Part shown: positions 22,643-34,402 of the stretch, piece after piece
Layout: every line of letters starts with the position of its first letter
How positions within the stretch are numbered: the stretch's first letter is position 1
Program-made: the position numbers and the translations under genes
The notes under the pieces: model-generated
What the model saw: only the letters and a program-made list of their open reading frames with translations
Databases searched by the model: none
What the model was told of the DNA's origin: nothing
Origin: Oopsacas minuta
Taxonomy: Eukaryota; Porifera; Hexactinellida; Lyssacinosida; Leucopsacidae
Assembly: GCA_024704765.1 (NCBI GenBank)
Contig: JAKMXF010000299.1
Coordinates: 744,001 to 808,000 of the forward strand
Length of the DNA stretch: 64,000 nucleotides
Direction of reading: 5' to 3'

Positions 22643-23803
22643 GCAGGCCGGCTCAACTAGGGCTGCGATCCCTGTATTTGGCCCCGGAAAAAGTGCTCCC
22701 AAATAATAGGTCCCCACATAAACTGTCTGAAAACCTTCAAATTTTAGAGAAGGTTAGACAATGAAGTCCTAACAAGTGTTGTCAGCTCCAACACTCCAAT
22801 GACAATAATCCGAAAAGGAAATATATGATATTCTAATTTTATTAAGTTATACTCATCTGAAATTTTGGTTGCGACTACTCTGTTCAAGCTATTTCTTCAT
22901 TTCATTTAGATTTTTCCCATCATAGCCTATTTTTGATTTGGGCAGCAATTTCCATCAAACTGAGAGGGCTAGGTTCTCTCACTTTGAAAAAGAGGATGAC
23001 ATAGCCGGAGCTTCTCTTTGTTTTGGCAACGCAGCAAAATGCGGTCTAAAAGGCCTAAATTAGCTGCATCACGACACAGAAATATTCACAATTACTCTAC
23101 TATAACCTATTACAGCAGAAGTTTTACGTTGGCAATGAAACGAAACTCAAAAATTTTACCACTTCGTTTTAACCAATTCCTGCACCATAAACGAGATTTT
23201 AGCACCTTTTTGAAGTCTTAAAATGCATGTAGAGTACGAATATAGTCCTAAAATACGTTATTATACTCATTAATGATGATTTATAAACATCAGGCGACAT
23301 ATTGGTTGAATTTCGGTTCGGTCGACACGTGCCTCCAAGGTACAAACTCCGTGGGATGTCGCCATGGAGTTGGGCATTGGTGACAAATTGGCAATAAAGT
23401 CCCCTGGTATGCTCGTGTCTGGGCATGCCCAGTGCAGCAACCCTGGAGATAGGCTGAAAGGGGGATATAACCCCGCGGGATAATACACATGATATAGGTT
23501 GATTGTGGAGTTTTTGAGCTAAACATTTCAGTGCGTAACCATTATGTTAACGCACTGAAATGTTTAGCTACACCGTAGACTCCTCAAGAAGAGTTACAGG
23601 GCCAGCAAGATGGTTGAAGTCAGAGATTATTTGATCTGCCACTGGGGCATACTTCCTGATAAATCCAAGCAACATAACTTGTCCTTGTTAACCTGTGTTT
23701 TCTTTGCATACCTTAATTGATGAATCCTGGCGACGTCTCTGCCGCCGAAATGGGGCCCTAAATAAGGCAATTACATTGGCTCCAAAATAATCCAGCCAGC
23801 AAT
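22643..23803. mobile_element. Probable hAT-like element inserted in repeat X
   Basis: Comparison with the empty copy at 15986-16400 locates the insertion. The flanks are GTATCTAT (22635-22642) and GCATCTAT (23804-23811), 7 of 8 matching, as expected of a hAT 8-bp duplication. The ends GCAGGCCGGCT and (reverse complement) ATTGCTGGCTGG are weakly inverted. No transposase frame is visible. The last 150 bp recur at about 46590-46755. Confidence 0.5.
23517..23569. repeat. Perfect palindrome with 20-bp arms
   Basis: AGCTAAACATTTCAGTGCGT (23517-23536) is followed after 13 bases by its exact reverse complement (23550-23569). It lies within the hAT-like insertion 22643-23803. Confidence 0.9.
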
Positions 23804-23972
23804 GCATCTATATGACAATATTTGTTACAATACGGTCATTTCATATATTTCCTTAATAGAATGCCTCTATGAACAAGGCCAAATATTGATTGCTGTACTA
23901 GTCATTGTATAAACTATAAATATATGTATTTATCACTCAGTGTCATTATTTTTAAGAATGAGAAGATGCCCT

Positions 23973-24897
23973 GTCTATAATTAATTAGGCCGGCTAACGT
24001 TAAGAAAGTAAAAATAGGTTAATGTTCCTCGAAAAATCGAACTTGTACGAGCCAGGCCAAAAATACCTCTGCATGCCAAAAATTAGTTCTGTAGATCTTC
24101 CAGTTCTTCAATCAATTGCAAACATACAAACAAATTTAAGTTGAAAACAGGGGGTAGCTAGGACACCAAAGGGGTGCGGCATAGGTGTAACAAAGAAGCG
24201 GCAGAAGTTTGGCGATGCAGCACCCCTTAATAGATTTCTATGTAAATTTGCTAGGTCGCTGCACAACTTAGTGCTCCAGGTTAGCTTAAGTATTAAACCG
24301 GTAAATTTTGTGGTGTTATTGGTCGCTGGGCAACAGAATATACTCGGCAATATGTGCCTCGAATTCATAAAATAGTTAAAATTTTAAGATTGTATTATCC
24401 ATGGACCATCCAAATTATATTCAATGTCCTTCTGTGGTGACACTGGAAATTCTATGTCATTTTTGGTTAGTAATCTTGGCACTTTGTACTACGGTTATTA
24501 AGAAATTATGAAATTTTGATTTTTTGTACAGTTATGATGACATAATAACCCAATGATGAGTTAGCATTTGGTCAAAACATGACGTCAGGACATTTGTCAC
24601 AAAGGGGTACATGTGATTCAAATATCAAACATCTATCATGTATATTTGGCTGAGCGGCGCTCGCCGCACCAATCATTGGCAGTTTCTGTTATCGCAGATG
24701 GGGAGAGCAGGCCCGGCGGAGCAGGGGCGGCTGTGGCGGCCTCAGCCACCCCCATTTTTTACGTGAATCTTTTGGTACATAAAATTACGCGTGCATGTTT
24801 CGCGATAATATTTTTGTGATCTTTTGATATAATTCAGTTTTTTTTATATTTGAGTAATATGTTTGGCACCGAGTTTAAACTGAAGGATCTTCTATAG
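23973..24897. other. Intergenic stretch without recognised gene
   Basis: No preserved coding region. A small GC-rich island at about 24650-24760 contains GGCGGCTGTGGCGGCC and could be an end of another degraded element, but no partner was found. Confidence 0.45.
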
Positions 24898-25090
24898 CAG
24901 TGGTTCTCAAACTGGGTCTGCGACCCACCAGGGGGGCGGGAGGAGGTTTTAAGGGGGCTGCGGAACGGTTATCAAAAGTGATTTACGAAAACTTTTTTAC
25001 GTAGAGCGTTAAATGCAACAATCATACTATGTTGAGATTAGGTAGAACTTCAATTCATATTTTTTTAAATAGATTGTACCTTTGCTAATG

Positions 25091-25648
25091 AGAGAGCTGC
25101 ATTTGTCCGAATTTTATAGAATGCATCTGTCCGACTGAAATATGCATTGTCCGAATTTTGAAGTATGCATTGCTTGACAGAAGTAAGCATTGTTATTCAT
25201 ATGATATTTTGTCTCTAATAATTGATAGGTGACATATACTCAAGGTGTCTCCAGTATACCAGAAATATGTCGGTTCAGTATTTCAACTCACATTGCTCTC
25301 AGGATGGACTATTTCTCGTATAAGTGATTATTCCTGTTGTAAATTGGGAAATGGGATTTTTTCGCATTTTTCCTGGGGGAATTGACTTCCCGTCCCAATG
25401 TTGTAAATATCGCCCTGATTAAGGAGATTTTCATCACTACAAATCACAGGATAGGATTTACTGTTATTAGATTCTAGTATTCTTGTCGTACAAGTTTTGG
25501 CTTTCATTCTCACTTAATACTGAGCCAAAGGCTTTTACCTGCTACTAGTTTGTTCCTGTTTCCTTCATTCAGGCCTTACATTAGTCGGACAAATAATACT
25601 TCAGTCGGCCTGATGTATACTATAAAATTCGGACAATTGCTTGTATCC
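25091..25648. mobile_element. Mutator-like MITE with TTGTCCGAATTTT arrays, nested in hAT
   Basis: The arms of about 65 bp match in inverted orientation. Each contains TTGTCCGAATTTTATAG, then a phrase near CATCTGTCCGACTGAA, then a third TTGTCCGA-like copy. The flanks TTGCTAATG (25082-25090) and TTTCTAATA (25649-25657) match at 7 of 9 positions. No coding frame of its own. Confidence 0.6.
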
Positions 25649-25705
25649 CTTTCTAATATCGATTATTATTTTAGTTATTAATTTGGTATCGTTGAAAAAG
25701 AAATT

Positions 25706-25835
25706 TATGGCCAAACGAAAGCAAGGACAATTGGATACTTACCTAACTAAGAGTAATAGACTCTATACAGATTGTCAAGACAATTCGGGTTCGAATGAAG
25801 ATGAGTTTATTGATAACACTCATATAATACAATAA
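25706..25835 (+). pseudogene. hAT transposase N-terminal remnant
   Basis: A 42-codon frame with a basic start (KRKQGQ) then LDTYLTKSNR and an acidic tail (SNEDEFID). This basic-then-acidic start is usual for hAT/ZBED-type transposases, and the frame stops before any zinc finger. It lies inside the non-autonomous hAT element and is probably what remained after internal deletion. Confidence 0.45.
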
Positions 25836-25976
25836 TAATAACAAATTATATTTACTAAAATTCGACCAAAATGCAGAGGTCCGTGGAATTGTGATGAAGA
25901 AATTTGGGGCCGCGGCATAGAAAAATTTGAGAAGTACTGTTCTATAATATATTTACAATTTTGTTATAAATTACTA

Positions 25977-26785
25977 CAAGCCTTTGGCTCGTCGCTTCGC
26001 GATGAATTCCCCGCATTACGCCACGAGGCATCCATTATTCTCCAAATTGACGACCCCTTTGAGTATTATAATATAGATATATTTAACACAATGTAATTCA
26101 CAAATATTAGTATATGGCACATATATTATTGAAATATTTAGTAAGATCAACTCCCTTTGTAGCCGTTGAGAGCAAGTATCTAAGTAAATTTTGAGATATT
26201 TCTAATTGATTCCTGTATATTCCTAAAAACAACAATATATTTACATATCAACTGACAAACAAACAAACAAACAACAATTGAGAGTTAATATTATAGATGT
26301 TATTTACAATACCATATTCAGACTCAGCACACTTGATTACCTCAGTATAGCAGTTGAAAGTATGATCCACCTCAATTTTGAAATTTGTTTACTTTATATT
26401 CATAAAATCAACAATAAATTTACATATGAGAAACTTGAAAATGCGAAATTCGGATTCAGGTTACTTAGTTACTCCTGGTAGCCGTTTTGAGCAAGCATGT
26501 ACTTATATTTGAGATTTGGATAATTTGTTTACTTTATAGATTCATAAAAACAGCACTAAATTTACATATGATTCATCCAAAAGTGTCAAAATCGGATTCA
26601 GCATGTTCGATATATTAGTTAAGTATTATTTGATTTATATTTACTTCCTTGATAAACACGATAATACATAGTTATGTGAAAATTTCAATAATGCATACCG
26701 TAAATTCTTTCTTTAACAACGGACAAACAAACAAACAAACAAACAAACAAACAAACAGACAACTATTGAGACTTTATTATATAGA
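25977..26785 (-). mobile_element. Non-autonomous Helitron, copy C
   Basis: On the minus strand it starts TCTATATAATAAAGTCTC after host A, followed by a long run of GTTT units. It ends GACGAGCCAAAGGCTTG before host T. An internal second copy of the 5' region lies near 26250-26300. About 809 bp, the longest of the five copies. Confidence 0.8.
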
Positions 26786-26833
26786 TTACAGAATTAGATA
26801 TATTTATTTGATAACTTACTTTGAACTGCCATA

Positions 26834-26998
26834 ACCTATGCTCAACTTTGATTTGCATTGAGAAAAATGTAATCTCTAGGGAGTTGTTGTCGTAATGTAT
26901 ATTTGAGGGGTTCTCGATCCCCTCAAATTAACTTTATTTATTCTGCGATCATTACAATTCAAGGCCACCCCTTCTCTCTCGAGCTTCCGTCGGGCCTG
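26834..26998. repeat. Dispersed repeat Z, copy 2
   Basis: Nearly identical to 8917-9080, including the TTTGAGGGG/CCCCTCAAA hairpin and the CGGGCCTG end. Confidence 0.65.
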
Positions 26999-29600
26999 AG
27001 GAGAGTGATGAATACCGCGCCATTACAATATACCCCACCGCACCAATAATTTCTTGCTTATACACAGATTATATTCATTGCGTTTTAATTGTATAGTTTT
27101 CTTGAATAACGCAATGTGTTCAAAAATATACACATATAAATGCCAGGTTTCAATGAGTAAATCTGGGGGGGACAATGTTGCGACCCCTGAATACTATGCT
27201 TATTGTCGTACAACAACAAAATTAAACATTTAGTTTTAGGATGTGTTCATACAAAATATAAAATATTTCATGATAAATATGGCACGTTCTAGAGTTATTA
27301 TATGTAGTATTACAAGGTTTCATACAGGATTTGCATGCAAGGGGACAATTTGGGATATGTAAATTTTAAGGGGGGGGTGGGGGGGGCAGGTACTAAATCA
27401 CATCTCTGCACTTTATCCATCAAGTGAAAACTTATTATTGTGTTTTTATTGTAAAGAAGGTTACTTTTGTGATACTTGGTTGATCATGAAATTACCTGCT
27501 GGATGTGTAGCTAAACAGTGTGTAACCGTGTATAATGGCCACTCAATATAATTTCGGTTAACAGCACGTACTCAAACTGTCACTAGAATTTCTGCTTAGC
27601 CTTAAACTACTCTTTACGTTTATATTCACTATATTAGCCTCATGGCACATTATTAGGGGATTTTTTGTTCATCTCATGTAACATGTAGACTGACACAGCC
27701 TCTAGCTCTAGTGGCAATGAAGATGATAGGACTGATGTATCTCATCCTAAAGGGATTCAACTTGATTCAGAAATAAATGTGCTGAGAAGAAAGGCAAAAA
27801 GAAGTACAATAAACAGTGGGAAAACGTATATGTATGGTTAGAATATAGTGAAGAGGATCAGGGTGCCTTTCGCATAATAAGTTCTTTGGATATATTCAAA
27901 TTAATACTGGACAGTAAAACTTGGATAAGACTTACTCGGCTTAAGTTAATGCGTACTTTCGGTTGGTGCGTACTTTTCTCACAAAGGGATCTTCGATTTT
28001 GTACAATGGTAAAGGAAAAATATTCGGATAAGACGTATTATTGTTGTTTCCCCAAGGAGTACGTCTTATGCGAGTTCTACTGTATTTTGGAGATTCTAAA
28101 CCCATATATATGACACCCCTCGTTCATTCGGACCCCTAGACCCCTAGAGTATTTATCAAATATTCTATGCTTGAATCATGTAGATATACTGATAAATATC
28201 ATTAATTATGATCAAATTTACACAAACAACACTGTGTGATAAATACAATAATTGTCAGTATAATAAATTGGAATTCCTAATAATTTACTATATGAGAAGT
28301 TTAAGTTTCAATGTCTCTAAGAATAGATACTGCAACATAAGATGAAAAGCTAATCAAAAGAAAAGTAATTTTATTCATGAAACGTCATATAAAGTAAATT
28401 AATGATTCCTTGACAGCCAATTGTAAATTCCATATCTTTAGACTAGTATAACGAATTGATGCCAAAATAGTATACATCAGTACACAATACTTTGATGAGA
28501 TCTTTGCGGTAATATTCAGAATAAACACAACACAAAATATTTTTATGTGAAATATTTTAAGAAACACAGTATAAATGAAATACCATCTCCACCATAAATG
28601 TCTAACTGTGAGGGTTGTAGACAATTTAGCCTCTATGAATTAGTTACTACCCAATAGAGTTAGAATAATTTTGTGTGTCCCACTACATCACCTCATCAGT
28701 CAAAAATTAGAGAGTTTGGCACATCCGATCTCGTAGTAAACTGTAGTTATATAGGGTGGAAACGAGATTAGAAAACATCCAATGTCTGTATTGGTTCCTT
28801 AGAATGTTTGATGAGTGGTGGAAGAGAATTTTAGTCTGCAATTATATATTTGGTCCCATAGTTCCATTTTCCAAACATGCTCACTCTAAATGACAAATAG
28901 AAAGGTAAATTTATACATTAATCGCTTTGCGAATATAATTACTCTTACAAGGCCTTCGAAGTAAGTACATGTGATATCAATCAGGATCATATCTTTCTTT
29001 TCAACTGTAGTTTCGATATGATAAATTAATGTGACTATCAGTAGAAATCCTGTTCATTATCTTTAAATAAATAATTTAAGTTGTTCTTAGCTTTGCGTAA
29101 CATAACGCTATGACCTGTTATTTGATGTCCATTATAATATTCACCAGTTTAATTCACTTGAATTTTCGTGACATTTCCAAAAATGACCTTTCAACATTTT
29201 ACATAGTGTGTATTTGAGGATGATTCATTTAGTCATGAGCATATCGTAATTTCCCTCTGTCTCACTTTAGACCACATGTTGCGAAACCAATTTGACAACT
29301 CAATTTAGATAATATATATTGATACATGTCGTAACAAGCAGTGTTCAATTGGTCAAGTTGACCTAAAAATTACATGAGCCACCACCCAGTAGAGCTGGTC
29401 CGCGTCCGGTTGATTAATATTGTCTGTATAACCAGTCCAAATGTTTTTCTGGCTGAAACCTGCCCAACCAGACTGTCTTCTAGCCCATACTTGCCAACTA
29501 TCCTGTTTTTGGTGGGACGTCCCGATTTTTCGTACATGTGTTCGTTGTGTTGTGGGTGGACCAAATATAGCATGATAGCATTAATTCAACTCGTCCTACC
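26999..29600. other. Intergenic stretch
   Basis: About 27237-27310 resembles part of repeat family Y (AGGATGTGTTCATACAAAATAT, shared in reverse with 58690-58720). A G-rich run lies at 27372-27387. One pogo-like MITE is listed separately. No gene was recognised, and open frames are short and motif-free. Confidence 0.5.
27910..28082. mobile_element. Pogo-like MITE
   Basis: GACAGTAAAACTTGGATAAGAC at left faces TCTTATGCGAGTTCTACTGTA at right. The inner motif GGATAAGAC.TATT recurs in both halves. Its end family resembles 21257-21430. The left TA is not preserved. Confidence 0.55.
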
Positions 29601-29809
29601 CATTGCTATATAATCAGAGTTTTTATTTGTCCTATTTTGTTTTTTATTGTTGCTCATAGGCTAGTTTGTTCATTCAGTCCTTTTTGTCATTTAGTAAGCC
29701 AATGCCTCAATTAATAAGACAAAATACGTAGTAATAGCCATATAGCTACACTCTACAAATGTAAATTCTTTATCATTTAATTAATGTCCTGTTTTTAACT
29801 AATGAGGAG

Positions 29810-31580
29810 ATGGCCACCCTGAATTCCTTAGATCATAATACTTATTATATTGATAGATTTGAATTTGTTTTTAACACTTTAAAGTATAACACGTCTACTA
29901 ACAGGACTTTCAGTATCGATGATAGAGATTCTTTAGAAATAGATGATGAAACAAAGTTCACATTTCCGGATTTGACTCCTGAAGATTATGCCGACTTAAA
30001 TGTAGAATCTAGTTTTCATCTGGTGATTCTTTCTAAATGGTCACTCTCCAACCACCAGAGTGCATACAAAAGAAGACTCTTTAGAAGATGATGATCCGGT
30101 TGATCCCTCTAATACTATTACTTCAATGGAACCACTAAATGATTTTGAAATTGTGAGAACTGGGAGTCAGAGAGGTAGTGCATTGTTAATTGATAGCCGT
30201 AGTTACAAGTACACTATTAAATTTAAGGGAAAGCTTTCTACCCGCTGGACTTGTTGTAAAAGGAGCAAACTATTTACTTGCAAAGCCACTGTTATCCAAA
30301 CAGGCAGCACATTCAAACCGGGTTTGTTATTTCAATCTATCAATTAGGGTAATATGATTACTGACAAACTACTTCACTATTTGTAATCCTTCTAGACACA
30401 GAGGCACATACACATCCATCTTTATCAGAACTCTTAACAAGTAGCAACGTTAGAGTAGAGATAAAAGAAAAGGCTACTTCTCATGTATTCACATCTCCAC
30501 AAGCTATTACCAATGGTGTATAAATAAATCGATTTGAACCTACTAGACATCCATCGAGTCCTTAACACAATCTATAGCTTTAGCCAGATCAGCAAATCAC
30601 GATCGCCAACGATTCCGCCCAGATATCCTTCAACATTTGATTCGCAATCTCTCACAACCATTTACCAGCAGGATTCTTAATAAGAGATCTTTTGGCTTTG
30701 ATTATGGACATATATTTGCAACTGCTCCTATACTTGAACTTTTTGTTCGTGCTAGAGTTTGGCATTTTGATACTACTTTTAAGTTAGTTTAGAAGCGTTT
30801 TAGTCAATTGTTTTCGATTCATGCATTTGTAAAACATGGAACTGCATGTAAATAGGTTCCCCCAGCCTCCGCTCTTATGTCATAACGCAGAAATAGTGAT
30901 TATATATTGGTTCAGAATGAAATTCAAAATATTTCACATGCTAATACATCTGTTGCAAAAATGGTGTTGGATTTTGAAATAAATATGTAGGCCGCTATTC
31001 CAGCTGTATTTCCTGATGTGTATTTTATGGGGTGTCCGTTTCATTGGAAGCAGGATATATGGAGAAAATACAAGAATTGGGACTTGTGATAGCATACAGG
31101 TAATTGATTATTTTCTGTAGTTGATGAATGTAACATTATCGACAGCATATTTATATTTAGACAAGATGATTCCCATTGGAAATACATCAAACGACTGATG
31201 TCACTGCCATAATTACCAGCTGAACACATTGTAGAAATCTTAAGCTAATTTCATCGTTTCAATGAACGTGGAGTTATTATATGATTACTGATATTTAATT
31301 ATTTTCTCGTTATAATACTGAATTGATTTGGTTTATAGCTTACATTCTTGGTCGATTACGTCAAAAGGCGAATACACCACAATTAACAGACCTAACTAAC
31401 TATATTTATCAAAAGTGGAGAATAAACAGCATTTTGGAAAACAATATTCTGGAGTGTATACAATCAGTTAATTAGGACAAATAATGATGTCGAAGGTTGG
31501 TACTCCACTTTGAATCGAGCCGCAGCAAGAAATAATTTGGAATTCTATCAGCTTGTCGGGTTACTCTCAAGCTAAGTTGT
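29810..31580 (+). pseudogene. FLYWCH/MULE transposase relic
   Basis: ATG at 29810 opens a leader frame that shifts near 30075 into a FLYWCH zinc finger (about 30150-30330: an RGSALL stretch, then WTCCKRSKLFTCKA). The MULE catalytic domain follows with many stops. HFDTTFKLV carries the first D (about 30768). MVLDFE carries the second D (about 30970) and is followed by MGCPFHWKQDIW (C-x3-H). RTNNDVEGWYSTLNR carries the E (about 31492). Likely introns lie between about 30335 and 30397 and at about 31100-31338 (CAG|GTAATT to TTATAG). Mutator-like enzymes insert elements with 9-11 bp duplications. The element's leader also survives alone at 15986 and 22476. Confidence 0.8.
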
Positions 31581-31893
31581 GTAGTATGCCTTCCAATGAA
31601 GACGTATTACGTTTAATACATATTATACGTTCAATCTACTATTTTTGGTGACGTAACTTATATAAGCATAAATATTTTGCATCAAAATAGTAGTTCTCGA
31701 ATTGTTAATGAGAAATCTCAGTATATTTAGCCAAATTATATATTACTTGATAATGATGTGACTTATACATTTATGACACTGTCAAAATCTCATATTTCGT
31801 GATTAACTTAGAGGTATAATACGTTCAAATACATCACGTATAACGTATTATACGTAATACGTTATACGCGTATTATACAACTTTGCTCTAAAG
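31581..31893. other. AT-rich spacer, no gene
   Basis: TACGTATAATACG-type palindromic phrases are frequent around 31615-31870 (ACGTATTACG, TATAACGTATTATACG). No bounded element was recognised. Confidence 0.4.
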
Positions 31894-32504
31894 CAAGTGT
31901 GCTCAAATTGTAGCCCGCGAGACCATTCGCTGTCGCCCGCGGATAATTCGCTTGTTTTCATTATTCATATATGTACAGTAGATTGACGTGCTACAAATGT
32001 CAGATAAAATTGTTTTTTATAAACACCATATAGAAATAATTATAGATACTCTATAAAGGTATCAATGTTGCAAGTATGAATACAGTATTTGGTAAATATT
32101 GTTTGCATTTACGAAATATAATCAATTGTTAGAGCTTCACGAGTATGACGTAGGATATTGGTATATTAGTTAAACCAAGCAATATAATCACTCTCATTAG
32201 CTCAATTTCGTAGTTTAGGTAGACTTTTCTGCAATGTTATTCTACTATGAACAGTACATGGTATACCCCAAAGCTAGGTTAGTACTATTGTGTACTTGCT
32301 GGAAAACAAGCTGAGTTCAAAAGATACATCAAATGATTCGAATCCATTTAAGAGATTATAATTTAAGTCAATAACCTGAATATACAAGTAGAATCCATTG
32401 TTAATGCAATATGAAGTCAAATAGTATAGCTTGAAAATTGATTAAACTAAAGCCAGAGGCAATCTATGATTTGTGGCCCGTAGATTTAAAGTTGAGCACC
32501 CCTG
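31894..32504. mobile_element. Non-autonomous hAT element with perfect duplication
   Basis: Left CAAGTGTGCTCAAATTG and right (reverse complement) CAGGGGTGCTCAACTTT are inverted ends. Both flanks are exactly CTCTAAAG (31886-31893 and 32505-32512), an intact 8-bp duplication. 611 bp without coding capacity. Inner ends carry GTAGCCCGCG and GGCCCGTAG, also inverted. Confidence 0.85.
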
Positions 32505-32512
32505 CTCTAAAG

Positions 32513-33136
32513 AGATGTAAATTTGCGTCTAATTAATTTGTTCTAGGGCTGAAACAAATATTCTAGTTTTATTGGATATATTCGTTTTTGCCCTAAAATA
32601 TTTATTTCGTGTATGTATGTATACAATTGGTTACTATATAATTGTTAATGTTAAATTTAGGCTAAATTAGTTAATATACAACTCAGTCTTGTGTATGCTG
32701 AAACTTTACGAGACACCAAAGGCTGCGTTATCGATGGTGTCAAGGACTGATACGCCAAGCATGGGAGGACTATGAGGCAACACTAATGACTTTTATTTAC
32801 TCAAAGTGAATAATGGACATGGTCATATGATAAGCCCAACAGAATAATACATTATTTCCAGATAGTCTTTATGCAATATATGTAAAATACTATTAGTCAT
32901 GAGTATATTCTTCAGTCTTTTTGGTTAAACACATAATCAATATGATTTTTCTTTGTAGTAATTGAAGTATTCGTCCATTGTTATTTTAGGTTTAAAGTTT
33001 AATGGGTGTGCAATTGTCAATTCAAAGAAACCAATTTACTATTCATCGTATTTAGGTAATAAAGAGCAGTGTTCTGAACCTTCTTTCACCCGCGGATCCC
33101 AAAATTCATTAATATCAGCCTAATTTAATACTGATA
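32513..33136. other. AT-rich spacer, no gene
   Basis: No coding or bounded repeat was recognised. Confidence 0.5.
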
Positions 33137-33706
33137 CGAGCCTTTGGCTCGTCGCTTCGCGATGAATTCCGCATTGTGCCTCGAGTTATTCAACGGAAAA
33201 ATATTAGACGAACAACAATTGAGATTTAATAATATTGATGTTGTTTACAATATTCAGACTCAACATACTCGATTACCTCAGTATAGTCGTTGAAAGTATG
33301 ATTCTACCTCAATTTTGAAATTTGTTTACTTCATATTCATAAAAGCAACAATAAATTTATGAGAAACTTGAAAATGCGAAATTCGGATTCAGCGTACTTA
33401 ATTACCCCTGGGTAGCCGTTTAGAGCATGGCTGTACGTGTATTTTGAGATTTGTATAATTTGTTTACTTTATATTCATAAAAACAACAGTAAATTTACAT
33501 ACGATTAATCCAAAAGTGTGAGAATCTGATTCAGCATGTTCGATATATTTTAGTGAAGTTTTATTGAATTCTATTTACTTCCTTGATAAACACGATAAAT
33601 ACATAATTATGCGACAATTTCAAATAGCAAGCCGTAAATCCTTTCCTTGACAACGGAAAATAAACAAACAAACAAACAGACAACAATTGTGATTTAACAA
33701 TATAGA
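33137..33706 (-). mobile_element. Non-autonomous Helitron, copy D
   Basis: On the minus strand it starts TCTATATTGTTAAATCAC after host A and ends GACGAGCCAAAGGCTCG before host T. It shares the TTCATCGCGAAGCGACGAGC end with the other copies and an internal 5'-end-like block near 33190-33240. 570 bp. Confidence 0.8.
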
Positions 33707-34402
33707 TTAGTTTGTTAAATAAACCGAATACTACTTATAATATTCGGTTTTGACCACCAAATACTGATATTCGATTAGCAAACGAATATTGAACAATTCG
33801 CCACGGCTGAAAAAAAAGGATTTGGTAACTGATATGAGTTGACTTGTCCCTGAATATCCTAATTATCTCCATATATCAATGCCAAACAAAATTGAAGCTG
33901 TGAAAAGTTATAGATCTGTTCACCAAACTCCTGCTACTGTCATCCTTGATTATTTACATATCGTGTCGAATTTATTTTCGTATTAAACCCCAAGGTAGAA
34001 GCTGACACTTCTGGTTTGGGGTTTAAACAAGTAGCTAAAAAGTTATGCCTATTGGAAACCAATGCGAGCTATCCCTGACCATCATGAATGTCAGGAATGT
34101 ATATTTGGTATAATTATAAAATCATACAATTTTGAGGTGGTAGTAACAATATTTAAATGTCTTCGTAATTATAGTAGACAACTATTTTAAGCCAGAGTAG
34201 TAGAAGATATTGCACCACTTGAGAGCTATGTAAAGGGGGAAGTAATAGACACAGACCTCTCTCTTTCTCTCTGATAATAATTTTCCTTTCCTTCTGTACT
34301 AAAGTATGTAATTAGATATTATATGCAAATTCTTCCGTAATGGAGTAATTTGGTGTTTAATAGTTTTGTGAATCATCCATTAATACGTAGCAATGCAGTC
34401 GT
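33707..34402. other. AT-rich spacer, no gene
   Basis: Nothing recognised apart from a TCTCTCTTTCTCTC run near 34258. Confidence 0.45.

Larger units (their letters stand above)
22476..23972 (+). repeat. MULE-leader relic (repeat X, copy 2), split by an insertion
   Basis: 22476-22642 and 23812-23972 align in order with the uninterrupted copy at 15986-16400. They are separated by a 1.16 kb insertion at 22643-23803. Confidence 0.6.
24898..25939 (+). mobile_element. Non-autonomous hAT element, itself interrupted
   Basis: The left end CAGTGGTTCTCAAACTGGG and the right end (reverse complement) CAGTACTTCTCAAATTTTT are hAT-type inverted repeats. The flanks TTCTATAG (24890-24897) and TTCTATAA (25940-25947) are an 8-bp duplication with one mismatch. 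A short frame after 25706 begins MAKRKQGQLDTYLTKSNR, resembling the N-terminus of hAT transposases, and soon stops. A Mutator-like MITE occupies 25091-25648. Without it the hAT copy is about 480 bp. Confidence 0.8.

Noticed and set aside
23199-23526. Three overlapping minus-strand frames of 72-78 codons
   Set aside because: They overlap each other in different frames inside a non-coding hAT-like insertion and show no domain.
24650-24760. GC-rich island resembling a CpG-type promoter
   Set aside because: Only about 100 bp, with inverted GGCGGC phrases typical of transposon ends, and no gene follows it.
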